Assembly (NCBI GenBank): GCA_034435215.1
Contig: DAOTXM010000492.1
Location: 13,277-77,276, forward strand
Source: JAABUE01 sp034435215
GTDB lineage: Bacteria > Chloroflexota > Anaerolineae > Anaerolineales > Villigracilaceae
Length of the DNA: 64,000 nt
Direction of reading: 5' to 3'
Under the pieces are notes generated by a model. That model was given only the letters and a program-made list of their open reading frames with translations, made no database searches and was not told the origin of the DNA. This document shows, piece after piece, positions 24,755 to 33,565 of the stretch (its first letter is position 1; every line of letters begins with the position of its first letter). The position numbers were made by a program, and so were the translations under genes.

Positions 24755-26116
24755 ATGGATGCACTTGTTCTTGCACGCTGGCAATTTGCCATTACCACCA
24801 TCTTCCACTTCTTCTTCGTCCCGCTGACACTGGGATTGTCCATCTTCGTAGCCCTGGTGGAGACGAAGTATGTTCGCAGCGGCGACGAGGTCTACAAGAA
24901 GATGGCCAAGTTCTGGGGGACGATCTTCCTGATCAACTTCGCCATGGGCGTCGTGACGGGCATCGTCCAGGAGTTCCAGTTCGGCCTGAACTGGTCGGAA
25001 TACAGCCGCTTCATGGGCGACATCTTTGGCGCGCCGCTGGCCATCGAGGCGCTGCTGGCCTTTTATATGGAAAGCACCTTCATCGGCGTGTGGGTCTTTG
25101 GCTGGGGCAAACTTTCGAAGAAGGCGCACCTGGCCGCTGCCTGGCTGGTAGCCATTGGCTCCAACATTTCGGCGCTGTGGATCCTGATCGCGAACTCGTT
25201 CATGCAGAACCCGGTAGGCTACGGGATCGAAGGCGGGCGCGCCGTGATGAAGGATTTCTTTGCGCTTCTGACCAACCCCAATGTCTGGTACCAGTTCCCG
25301 CACGTTCTCTCGGCCGGGATCGCAATGGCGGGCTTCGTGGTGATGGCCTTCAGCGCCTGGCACCTGCTGCGCAAGCATGATGTGACCATCTTCCGCCCGT
25401 CGTTCCAGTGGGCAGCGCGTTATGCGCTGGTCGGCTCGTTGCTGGTGGGCGTGATCGGCCACTTCCAGGGACAGTTCCTGGTGGAGCACCAACCGCTCAA
25501 GATGGCCGCCGCTGAGGCGTTGTGGAAAACCGAAACCCCCGCCGGTTTCGCAGTTGTAGCGGGGATCGATGAAGGCGCACAGAGTAACTCCTTCGAGTTG
25601 AAGATCCCGGGCGCCTTGTCCTTCCTGTCGTACAACAATTTCAGCCAGGAAGTGAAAGGCATCAAGGACCTGCAAGCCGAGGCGGCGGCGCAATACGGCG
25701 AAGGGAATTATGTCCCGCCTGTGGCGCTCAACTTCTGGTCGTTCCGCATTATGGTCGGCGCTGGTTCGCTGATGGTACTGCTGGCGCTGCTGGCGGTCAT
25801 CTGGAGCGACGGCAAGCGCGAAATTGACAGCAAGCAGGGTTTCCTGAAAGCGATGATGTTCGCGCCTATCCTGCCCTACCTGGCATCCACCTTCGGCTGG
25901 GTGATGGCAGAGACTGGCCGCTGGCCATGGATCGTCTTCGGCTTGCAAAAGATCGAAAATGCCGTGTCGCCCAACGTCCCGGCCTGGAACGTGGCTTTCT
26001 CGCTGGTCGTGCTGGGCTTGCTCTACGCTGCACTGACCATTGTGGCTGTCAAACTTGGTCTCAAGTACGGCAAGAGTGATATCAAAATCCGCGAATCCGC
26101 TGCGGCGGCTGATTAA
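24755..26116 (+). CDS. cydA: Cytochrome bd quinol oxidase subunit I, copy 1
   Basis: Haem-bearing subunit of bd-type oxidase, reducing oxygen to water with quinol electrons. The 453-residue, about nine-helix protein has the haem ligand His18 (FHFFF), a second ligand His in QFPHVLSAG near residue 187, and the Met ligand in FWSFRIMVG. The Q-loop is short. The conserved GRQPW motif reads GRWPW here, which differs from the second copy. AAGGAGAATG precedes the ATG, and cydB follows after 14 bp. Confidence 0.96.
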   Translation: MDALVLARWQFAITTIFHFFFVPLTLGLSIFVALVETKYVRSGDEVYKKMAKFWGTIFLINFAMGVVTGIVQEFQFGLNWSEYSRFMGDIFGAPLAIEALLAFYMESTFIGVWVFGWGKLSKKAHLAAAWLVAIGSNISALWILIANSFMQNPVGYGIEGGRAVMKDFFALLTNPNVWYQFPHVLSAGIAMAGFVVMAFSAWHLLRKHDVTIFRPSFQWAARYALVGSLLVGVIGHFQGQFLVEHQPLKMAAAEALWKTETPAGFAVVAGIDEGAQSNSFELKIPGALSFLSYNNFSQEVKGIKDLQAEAAAQYGEGNYVPPVALNFWSFRIMVGAGSLMVLLALLAVIWSDGKREIDSKQGFLKAMMFAPILPYLASTFGWVMAETGRWPWIVFGLQKIENAVSPNVPAWNVAFSLVVLGLLYAALTIVAVKLGLKYGKSDIKIRESAAAAD

Positions 26117-26130
26117 ATCGGAGGAGAATA

Positions 26131-27147
26131 ATGGACCTCAATACTATCTGGTTTATCCTGGTCACCGTCCTGTTCATCGGGTTCTTCTTCCTGGAAGGCT
26201 TCGATTACGGGGTCGGTATCCTGCTGCCCTTCCTGGGCAAGAATGACAAAGAACGCCGCGCCATCATCAACACGATTGGCCCAGTGTGGGACGGCAACGA
26301 AGTGTGGATGCTGACGGCGGGCGGCGCCATGTTCGCTTCCTTCCCACATGTCTATGCCACCCTGTTCAGCGGCTTCTACCTGGCGCTGGTGCTGATGCTG
26401 GTGGCGCTCATCCTGCGCGGCGTGGCGTTCGAATATCGCCAGAAATACGCCGACCAGGCCTCGCGGGAGCGCTGGGACTGGGCTATCTTCATCGGCTCGG
26501 CCCTGCCCGCCCTGCTGTGGGGCGTGGCGGTCGGCAACCTGATGCGCGGCGTGGCCATTGACGAGAACATGTACTACTGGGGCGGGCTGCTGCCGTTGCT
26601 CAATCCGTTCTCGATCCTGGGCGGGCTGGTCTTTGTGGCGCTGTTCACGATGCACGGCGCAAATTACCTGGCGTTGAAGACCGAAGGTGCAGTCGAAACA
26701 CGCGCCAAAGACGTGGCTTTCAAGGCCTGGATTGCCGCCACCGTCCTGACGGTTGCCTTTGTAGTTTGGACCTTCTTTGCCACCGATATCCTGACCAAAC
26801 CGGGCGTCAATGGCTTGATCCCGGCGGCGCTGGCGGCGGCAGCCTTGCTGACGGTCGGTTACTTCAGTAAAGCGGGCGAATACGGTTCGGCCTTCATTGG
26901 CGGCTCGCTGGCTGTTGTCTTCGCTACCATCATGGTGTTCGCCGGGCTGTTCCCGCGCATCCTGATCTCCACCATTGACCCGGCCTACAGCCTCGATATC
27001 TGGAACGCCTCGTCCACGCCCTACACGTTGACCGTCATGACCATCGTGGCCGTCATCTTTGTCCCCATCGTGCTGGCCTACCAGATCTGGACCTACCGCG
27101 TCTTCCGCGCCCGTGTCAAGGCGGACCCGAAAACCCTGGTGTACTGA
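26131..27147 (+). CDS. cydB: Cytochrome bd quinol oxidase subunit II, copy 1
   Basis: Membrane partner of CydA, 338 residues with about eight or nine hydrophobic helices. The N-terminal LEGFDYGVGILLPFLG and the DGNEVWMLTAGGAMFASFP stretches are typical of CydB. It ends 21 bp before a strong terminator, so copy 1 forms a two-gene unit. The C-terminal region AYQIWTYRVFRARV is shared with copy 2. Confidence 0.96.
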   Translation: MDLNTIWFILVTVLFIGFFFLEGFDYGVGILLPFLGKNDKERRAIINTIGPVWDGNEVWMLTAGGAMFASFPHVYATLFSGFYLALVLMLVALILRGVAFEYRQKYADQASRERWDWAIFIGSALPALLWGVAVGNLMRGVAIDENMYYWGGLLPLLNPFSILGGLVFVALFTMHGANYLALKTEGAVETRAKDVAFKAWIAATVLTVAFVVWTFFATDILTKPGVNGLIPAALAAAALLTVGYFSKAGEYGSAFIGGSLAVVFATIMVFAGLFPRILISTIDPAYSLDIWNASSTPYTLTVMTIVAVIFVPIVLAYQIWTYRVFRARVKADPKTLVY

Positions 27148-27168
27148 AATCCCGCTGACGTACGAATC

Positions 27169-27198
27169 GGGGCAGGATAACAACCTGCCCCATTTTTG
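27169..27198 (+). terminator. Rho-independent terminator after cydA1B1
   Basis: GGGGCAGG pairs with CCTGCCCC around a 7-nt loop, followed by ATTTTTG. Confidence 0.85.
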
Positions 27199-27242
27199 TC
27201 CTCTGGACAAGACTTTTTCTGCCTGTTGTAGTATAAATGGTT

Positions 27243-27258
27243 TGTGACGCCTGTCACG
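27243..27258 (+). promoter_or_regulatory. CRP/FNR-like palindrome upstream of cydA2
   Basis: TGTGACGCCTGTCACG is a dyad of the form TGTGA-N6-TCAC, embedded in TTTGTGAC...GTCACGCAA. A possible -10 box CATAAT (27310-27315) would place its centre near -71.5, a position used by class I activators. The matching palindrome is at 24086-24101. Confidence 0.5.
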
Positions 27259-27334
27259 CAAAGACTCATTTGCTGCCCAAACCAACGGCTATCGAAACGC
27301 TTTCGTAAGCATAATCACCTTGAATGGAGGTTGG

Positions 27335-28729
27335 ATGGACCCCGTTATCCTTTCCCGCTGGCAGTTTGCCGCGACGACAATCTATCACTTCTTCTTCGTC
27401 CCGCTCACGCTGGGACTCTCGTGGCTTGTGGCGCTGCTGCACACCCAGTATTACCGCACGGGCGATGAAAAATTCAAGCGCCTGACGAAGTTCTGGGGCA
27501 AGCTGTTTCTGATTAACTTTGCCATGGGGGTGGTGACCGGCATCGTGCAGGAATTTCAGTTCGGCATGAACTGGTCGGAATACAGCCGATTCGTGGGCGA
27601 TATCTTCGGCGCACCGCTGGCCATCGAAGCCCTGACGGCCTTCTTCATGGAGAGCACCTTCCTGGGCATCTGGATTTTCGGCTGGGAGCGCGTTCCCAAA
27701 GGCCTGCACCTGGCCTCCATCTGGCTGGCAGCCCTGGGGTCGAACCTCTCGGCGTTGTGGATTTTGCTGGCCAACGGCTTCATGCAGCATCCGGTCGGCT
27801 TCGATCCCGCCAGCGTGGAGACCGGCCGCCTGATGCTGAACGATTTCCTGGCCCTGGCTACCAACCCGAAAGGTTGGCTGTTCTTCTGGCATACGCTGGC
27901 CTCTGGACTGGCGACCGCCGGCTTCTTTGTGTTGGGTATCAGCGCTTGGCACCTGGCCCGAAAGAAAGATGAAACCTTCTTCAAGTATTCCTTCCAACTG
28001 GGTGCCATCGTGTCCCTGCTGTTCACCGTCATCGTGGGGTTGGGCGGCCACGAACAGGGACGCTACGTGATGGAAACCCAACCGATGAAGATGGCTTCCA
28101 TCGAGGCGCTCTGGGAGACCGAACAACCTGCTTCGTTTTCGATTATTACCATCGGCGACTTGACGGGGAAAAACCTGGTTTGGGAAATCCGCATCCCGCG
28201 CCTGCTCAGCCTGATCGCCTGCAACAACCTGACCTGTGAAGTGCGCGGCGTGAACGACGTGCAAGCCGAGTACGAAGCGAAATATGGCCCCGGCGATTAC
28301 GTCCCGCTGATGGTCATCACTTATTGGGCATTCCGCTTCATGTTCGGCGCCTCGCTGCTGATGGTGGCGGTCGGCGCGTATGCCGTCTTCCTGGTCGTCA
28401 AGGATTGGCCGCAGAAGTGGATGCGCTGGTTGAAATGGCTGCCCTGGAGCATTGCCCTGCCCTACATCGCCAACTCCAGTGGCTGGATCCTGACCGAAAC
28501 CGGACGCCAGCCCTGGATTGTACAGGGACTGTTACGAACCGAGCAGGCCAACTCCCCCAACGTGAGCGGCGGAATGGTCTTGTTCACCCTGGTCGGTTTC
28601 GTGGTCATCTATGCCGCGCTGATGGCTGCCGATATTTACCTGCTGACCCGCTTTGCCAAAGCCGGCCCCGATGCCACTGACAAAGGCGTCATCGGCGACC
28701 CGGCCCTGCTGGTGGGCGCACAAGACTGA
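27335..28729 (+). CDS. cydA2: Cytochrome bd quinol oxidase subunit I, copy 2
   Basis: Second CydA, 464 residues, close to copy 1 over the first 200 residues. The His ligand in YHFFF, the second His in FWHTLASG, Met in FRFMFGAS and the standard GRQPW are present. The ATG at 27335 follows TGGAGG by 4 nt; an in-frame ATG at 27323 overlaps the ribosome site. The middle region and C-terminus diverge from copy 1, so the two oxidases may differ in oxygen affinity or regulation. It is preceded by its own regulatory region after the copy-1 terminator. Confidence 0.95.
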   Translation: MDPVILSRWQFAATTIYHFFFVPLTLGLSWLVALLHTQYYRTGDEKFKRLTKFWGKLFLINFAMGVVTGIVQEFQFGMNWSEYSRFVGDIFGAPLAIEALTAFFMESTFLGIWIFGWERVPKGLHLASIWLAALGSNLSALWILLANGFMQHPVGFDPASVETGRLMLNDFLALATNPKGWLFFWHTLASGLATAGFFVLGISAWHLARKKDETFFKYSFQLGAIVSLLFTVIVGLGGHEQGRYVMETQPMKMASIEALWETEQPASFSIITIGDLTGKNLVWEIRIPRLLSLIACNNLTCEVRGVNDVQAEYEAKYGPGDYVPLMVITYWAFRFMFGASLLMVAVGAYAVFLVVKDWPQKWMRWLKWLPWSIALPYIANSSGWILTETGRQPWIVQGLLRTEQANSPNVSGGMVLFTLVGFVVIYAALMAADIYLLTRFAKAGPDATDKGVIGDPALLVGAQD

Positions 28730-28741
28730 AGGAGGCTTGCC

Positions 28742-29779
28742 ATGTTACCCGAAACATTACAAACCATCTGGTTCATCCTGATCGCCGTCTTGTGGATCGG
28801 CTTCTTCGTGCTGGAAGGCTTCGATTTCGGCGTCGGGCTGGTGCTACCCTTCCTCGGAAAGAAAGACGAGGAGCGGCGCGCCATCATCAATACCATCGGC
28901 CCGCACTGGGATGGCAACGAGGTCTGGCTCATCGCAGCCGGCGGCGCGATGTTCGCTGCCTTTCCCATGTGGTACGCAACCATGTTCAGTGGTTTCTACC
29001 TGGCCTTGTTTCTGCTACTCTTCGGCCTGATCATCCGCGGCGTGGCCTTCGAATTCCGCTCGAAGGACTACAACCCCAAATGGCGCAATTTGTGGGATTG
29101 GGCTATTTTTTTCGGATCGCTCATCCCCGGTCTTTTAATCGGTGTAGCCTTCGCTAACCTGGCTGCTGGTGTACCGATCGATGCCAGCATGCACTTCACC
29201 GGCAGCCTGTTGACCTTGCTAATCAACGGGAACGGGTATACGCTGGTGGGCGGTCTGCTGGCGTTGTCCGTATTTGCCTTGCATGGCAGCATCTTCCTCA
29301 GCTTGAAACTGAAGGACGATATGCAGAAACGTGCCCAGATCTTTGCACGCAAACTCTGGGGGCTGGCTATGATCGTGGTGCTCGTTTACGCGGTCTGGAC
29401 ATTCTTCGCCACCGACTTCATCGAGCATCTCGGCATCAATCCGGGCATCTATCCACTTGGCGCGGTGGTCACCATGGCGCTGGTCGGGACCGTCTTCCTG
29501 CCCCGCAAAATGGATGGCTGGGCTTTTGTGATGACCATCTTGCATCTGGTGCTTACGCAGGTTAGTTTCTTCCTGCTGCTCTTCCCGCGCGTCATGATCT
29601 CCAGCACCAATCCCGATTACAGCCTGACGATTTATAACGCTTCATCTTCGCCGTACACACTGCAGGTGATGTCCATCGTGGCGCTCATCTTCGTCCCAAT
29701 CGTACTGGCTTACCAGGGATACTCATACTGGGTCTTCCGCAAGCGTGTCTCAACCGATCCAAAGACACTGACATACTAA
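28742..29779 (+). CDS. cydB2: Cytochrome bd quinol oxidase subunit II, copy 2
   Basis: Second CydB, 345 residues, beginning 12 bp after cydA2 behind GGAGG. The typical LEGFDFGVGLVLPFLG and DGNEVWLIAAGGAMFAAFP stretches are present. It is followed by a terminator and then by the cydDC fusion gene. Confidence 0.95.
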   Translation: MLPETLQTIWFILIAVLWIGFFVLEGFDFGVGLVLPFLGKKDEERRAIINTIGPHWDGNEVWLIAAGGAMFAAFPMWYATMFSGFYLALFLLLFGLIIRGVAFEFRSKDYNPKWRNLWDWAIFFGSLIPGLLIGVAFANLAAGVPIDASMHFTGSLLTLLINGNGYTLVGGLLALSVFALHGSIFLSLKLKDDMQKRAQIFARKLWGLAMIVVLVYAVWTFFATDFIEHLGINPGIYPLGAVVTMALVGTVFLPRKMDGWAFVMTILHLVLTQVSFFLLLFPRVMISSTNPDYSLTIYNASSSPYTLQVMSIVALIFVPIVLAYQGYSYWVFRKRVSTDPKTLTY

Positions 29780-29801
29780 CCAAACACCCTTTAAAATTTC
29801 G

Positions 29802-29830
29802 GAGTGCGGACTAAGTCCGCACTCATTTTA
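29802..29830 (+). terminator. Terminator after cydA2B2
   Basis: GAGTGCGGA pairs perfectly with TCCGCACTC around CTAAG, followed by ATTTTAT. Its tail overlaps a TATAAT (29829-29834) that lies 6 nt before the cydDC start. Confidence 0.8.
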
Positions 29831-29840
29831 TAATAAACCA

Positions 29841-32800
29841 ATGCACCGCCGATTGCTGGCCCTTGCTCGCGATAGCCGCTTCAGCCTGGCACTAACGATT
29901 CTTTCAGGATCGATGGCCGGGCTGTTGACCATCTGGCAGGCCTGGCTCATCAGCAGAACAGTCACTGGAGTCTTCCTGGAAGGGCAGACTTTGGTGCAAG
30001 TAACAGGCTGGCTGCACCTGCTTCTGGTCATCATGACAGGGCGAGGAGTGCTGGCCTGGGTTAACGAGGTGAGCGCCAACGCGGTGGCCGTCAGCATCAA
30101 AACCGACCTGCGTAAGCGGCTCTTTGCCCATATCCAGGCACTGGGCCCCGCCTACACACGCGCCGAACGGACCGGTGAACTGACCATGGCAGCCATGGAG
30201 GGCATCGAGGCCCTGGATGCTTATTTCAGCCAATATTTACCACAACTGGTCATTACTGCGCTTGTTCCCCTCTCAATTTTGCTTTTTGTTTTTCCACTCG
30301 ACCTGCTCTCGGGCATCATCCTGCTCGTTACAGCGCCACTCATCCCATTCTTCATGATCCTGATCGGCAAAGGCGCTGAGATCGTTACCAACCGCCAGTA
30401 TGAGACCCTCAGCCGCTTATCCGCCCACTTTCTCGATAGCCTGCAAGGCCTGACCACGCTCAAGATTTTCGGCCAGTCCAAGGCGCATGCCAAATCCATC
30501 GCTAAAGTCAGCGACCAATTCCGTGACAGGACGATGGCTGTCCTACGCGTCACCTTCCTCTCGGCGCTGGCGCTGGAACTGCTCGCCACGCTCAGCACGG
30601 CAGTCATTGCCGTAGAGATCGGTCTGCGCTTGCTGTATGCCAGAATGGAATTTCGTGAGGCCTTCTTCCTGCTCATCCTGGCTCCGGAATTCTACCTGCC
30701 GCTGCGCATGCTCGGCATGCGCTTTCATGCGGGCATGGCGGGCACGAGCGCAGCGAAAAGAATTTTCGAAATTTTAGATCTGCCCTCACCCCTGCTCCCC
30801 TCTCCCGCTGGGAGAGGGGATGGGGGTGAGGGAAAATTTGAAATTATTTCTCTCCAAAATGCCTCCTTCACCTATCCGGGTGAACCCGTTCCTGCCCTGC
30901 AAAACATCGACTTGCACATCAAAGCAGGCCAGCACATTGCCCTGGTCGGTCCCAGCGGCGCGGGAAAAAGCACGTTGGTTAATTTGCTCCTGGGTTTCAT
31001 CCAGCCTACTTCTGGACAGATCATCACGCATTACGCGCAACGAAATATGCACCAGGCCTCATCCAAAACCATTAACCATTCCCCAATAACCAAATACACA
31101 GCCTGGGTTCCACAAAAGCCCTACATCTTTCATGACACGATCGCCGCTAACCTTCGTCTTGGCAAGCCAGACGCCACGGAAGAAGAACTGATCGTTGCCG
31201 CAAAATCTGCATACCTGCACGAATTCATTATTTCCCTACCGGCTGGCTACCAGACAGTCGTCGGCGAGGGCGGTGCCCGTCTCAGCGGCGGGCAGGCCCA
31301 ACGTCTCGCTCTGGCGCGCGCTTTCCTGAAAGATGCCCCCATCTTGATCCTGGACGAACCTACCTCCAGCCTCGATCCCGAAACCGAGACCTTGCTCGAA
31401 GAATCCACCCGCCGGCTTATGCAAGGAAAGACGACGATTACCATCGCTCACCGCCTGAATACCGTCTACCAAGCCGACCAGATCGTGGTGCTCGATAAAG
31501 GCCGCATCGTGGAACAAGGCACACACGCCGACCTGCTGGCAAGGCATGGACTCTACGCCAGCATGGTCGGTGCACAAGCCAAAAGCCACAAGCCTCAGAC
31601 TGCGCATAACGCTGAACGTTCAACGTCGAATGCCCGCTCAACCGTTCCTCAATCACTAATCCCCTTCGGAGACGATGTCGCCAATCGTAAATCACAAATC
31701 GTCAATCCTAAATCGGAGATCCTGCCTCGTCTTCTCTCCTTCCTCTCCGGCTCCTGGCGTTGGGTTGCCCTTTCGGTGCTGCTAGGTACGCTGACCATTG
31801 GGGCCAACGTCTCGCTGATGGGTACATCCGCCTGGCTCATCTCGACAGCTGCGTTGCATCCATCCGTGGCGGAACTACAGGTTGCCATCGTCGGCGTGCG
31901 TTTCTTCGGCATCAGCCGCGGTGTCTTCCGGTATGCGGAACGCCTGGTCTCGCATGATGTTACTTTTCGGCTGCTCTCCCGCCTGCGCGTCTGGTTCTAC
32001 GCAAAGCTCGAGCCGCTTGCGCCTGCCCGCTTGATGGACTATCGCGCTGGTGACCTGCTCGCGCGCATCACCGGCGACGTGGAAACCCTGGAAAACTTCT
32101 ACGTACGCGTAGTCTCCCCACCACTGGTCGCTGCGGTTACCGCTTGCGGAGTTGCCATCTTCCTCGCCTCTTTCTACCCGCTACTTGCCACCGTCTTGAT
32201 TGGCTTTTTCCTTGCCCTTGGCTTGTTTCTGCCGTTTCTATCCCAACGGCTCAGCCGCGGACCAGGGAAAGCTCTCATCAAACTGCGCTCTGATCTTCAC
32301 ACCCAATTAGTTGACGGCATACAGGGAATGGCGGACATCCTTGCTTACGGTCGTGCAGCCGATCGATTGAAGCTCATCGCGAATACCAGCCATGACTATG
32401 GGCTCGCCCAACGCAGCATGGCACGTATCAGCGGACTGCAATCCGCGATGATGACACTGCTCACCAACCTGAGTATGTGGACAGTGCTTTTCATGAGCAT
32501 TCCCCTCGTCAGCGATGGACGTCTGGAAGGCGTGATGCTTGGTACATTGGCTTTGTTGACTCTGGCATCCTTCGAAGCAGTAACACCCCTGCCTCTTGCC
32601 GCACAGATGTGGGTGAGTGTGCAAACGGCTGCAGGAAGATTATTTGAGATCGTGGATGTGGAACCCATGGTGAATGAGAATGGAGAGCAGAGAGTAGAGA
32701 GCAGACCAGGGATGGACGTATTCTCTACCCTCCAATTTTCCAATCTCTCTTTTACTTATCCGGGTCAAACGATCCCTGTCATTCAAGACATTTCTTTCCG

Positions 32801-33461
32801 GTTGGAGTCTGGCAAGTCGCTGGCTATTGTCGGGCCGAGCGGTGCGGGGAAGAGCACTCTGGTCAATTTGTTGCTCAGGTTCTGGGAATATAGTTCGGGG
32901 GACATCCGCCTGGGTAAAGAATCGCTGCATAGCCTGGAGCAGAATGAAGTCCGGGCATACTGCGCTGTTGTTCCACAAAATTCGCACTTCTTTAATGCCA
33001 CAGTCCGCGAAAATCTGGCATTGGCCCGCCCGTCCGCATCCGTCAGAGAGGTCGAAGAGGCTGCCCAATGGGCAAAAATCCACAAGTTCATCCTGGGATT
33101 GCCGCATGGATATGACACATTCATCGGCGAACAAGGGCAGCGCCTTTCGGGTGGCGAACGCCAGCGGCTGGTAATTGCACGGGCATTGTTGAAGGACGCA
33201 CCTATTTTGATCCTGGACGAACCCACCGCCAATCTCGATCCACTAACCGAGAAACAGGTGCTGGAAACGCTCTTCGGTTTGATGAGAGGCAGGACCACTT
33301 TGCTCATTACGCACCGGCTGGTCGGGCTGGAGAACATGGATGAAATCCTGGTGATGGAACACGGGCGGATCGTCGAGCGCGGCACACAGGTTGGATTGTT
33401 GCAGAAAAACGGGATGTATCGCCGGTTATGGGATTTGCAAAATAGAATCCTGGAAAGTTAG
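29841..33461 (+). CDS. cydDC: CydD-CydC fusion, thiol-exporting ABC transporter
   Basis: Heterodimeric exporter of glutathione or cysteine-type reductants needed for bd oxidase assembly, here on one chain of 1206 residues. Half 1 (about 1-590): six-helix domain, Walker A GPSGAGKST, signature LSGGQAQR, Walker B ILILDEPTSSLDP. Half 2 (about 630-1206): six-helix domain, GPSGAGKST, LSGGERQR, ILILDEPTANLDP. The joining segment (about 585-630) and the linker near residue 315 are translated noncoding repeats. No ribosome site precedes the ATG, but a TATAAT ends 6 nt before it, so a leaderless message is possible. It follows cydA2B2 and completes the bd oxidase locus. Confidence 0.93.
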   Translation: MHRRLLALARDSRFSLALTILSGSMAGLLTIWQAWLISRTVTGVFLEGQTLVQVTGWLHLLLVIMTGRGVLAWVNEVSANAVAVSIKTDLRKRLFAHIQALGPAYTRAERTGELTMAAMEGIEALDAYFSQYLPQLVITALVPLSILLFVFPLDLLSGIILLVTAPLIPFFMILIGKGAEIVTNRQYETLSRLSAHFLDSLQGLTTLKIFGQSKAHAKSIAKVSDQFRDRTMAVLRVTFLSALALELLATLSTAVIAVEIGLRLLYARMEFREAFFLLILAPEFYLPLRMLGMRFHAGMAGTSAAKRIFEILDLPSPLLPSPAGRGDGGEGKFEIISLQNASFTYPGEPVPALQNIDLHIKAGQHIALVGPSGAGKSTLVNLLLGFIQPTSGQIITHYAQRNMHQASSKTINHSPITKYTAWVPQKPYIFHDTIAANLRLGKPDATEEELIVAAKSAYLHEFIISLPAGYQTVVGEGGARLSGGQAQRLALARAFLKDAPILILDEPTSSLDPETETLLEESTRRLMQGKTTITIAHRLNTVYQADQIVVLDKGRIVEQGTHADLLARHGLYASMVGAQAKSHKPQTAHNAERSTSNARSTVPQSLIPFGDDVANRKSQIVNPKSEILPRLLSFLSGSWRWVALSVLLGTLTIGANVSLMGTSAWLISTAALHPSVAELQVAIVGVRFFGISRGVFRYAERLVSHDVTFRLLSRLRVWFYAKLEPLAPARLMDYRAGDLLARITGDVETLENFYVRVVSPPLVAAVTACGVAIFLASFYPLLATVLIGFFLALGLFLPFLSQRLSRGPGKALIKLRSDLHTQLVDGIQGMADILAYGRAADRLKLIANTSHDYGLAQRSMARISGLQSAMMTLLTNLSMWTVLFMSIPLVSDGRLEGVMLGTLALLTLASFEAVTPLPLAAQMWVSVQTAAGRLFEIVDVEPMVNENGEQRVESRPGMDVFSTLQFSNLSFTYPGQTIPVIQDISFRLESGKSLAIVGPSGAGKSTLVNLLLRFWEYSSGDIRLGKESLHSLEQNEVRAYCAVVPQNSHFFNATVRENLALARPSASVREVEEAAQWAKIHKFILGLPHGYDTFIGEQGQRLSGGERQRLVIARALLKDAPILILDEPTANLDPLTEKQVLETLFGLMRGRTTLLITHRLVGLENMDEILVMEHGRIVERGTQVGLLQKNGMYRRLWDLQNRILES
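30783..30832. repeat. 50-bp palindromic repeat translated within cydDC
   Basis: CCCTCACCCC...CCTCTCCC / GGGAGAGGGG...GGGTGAGGG is an almost perfect palindrome of a type found dispersed between genes in many bacteria. Here it is read in frame as SPLLPSPAGRGDGGEG between the membrane domain and the first ATPase domain. Confidence 0.8.
31680..31721. repeat. Degenerate AAATC-unit repeat in the CydD-CydC junction
   Basis: Units of the form AAATCNNAAATC are repeated and translated as NRKSQIVNPKSEI in the linker between the two halves. A related stretch in the opposite orientation lies at 54228-54268 at the end of the nucleotidyltransferase gene. Confidence 0.6.
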
Positions 33462-33485
33462 TCTTTAAAAATTTCCCATACCAGA

Positions 33486-33515
33486 TTGACTTTCGAATCC
33501 ATCCTGTTATATACT
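33486..33515 (+). promoter_or_regulatory. Promoter of the acyl-CoA ligase gene
   Basis: TTGACT (33486-33491), an 18-bp spacer and TATACT (33510-33515), with the message start near 33522 and GGAGGAG before the ATG at 33566. Confidence 0.7.
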
Positions 33516-33565
33516 ATGATTACATCGCCAAATTCCACCCATTCAGTTCAAAGGAGGAGAAATCC

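Noticed and set aside
24719..28264. Long open frames on the minus strand opposite both cydAB copies (up to about 410 codons)
   Set aside because: They mirror the codon bias of real membrane-protein genes on the plus strand, have no ribosome sites and encode low-complexity, His/Gln/Asp-rich sequences.
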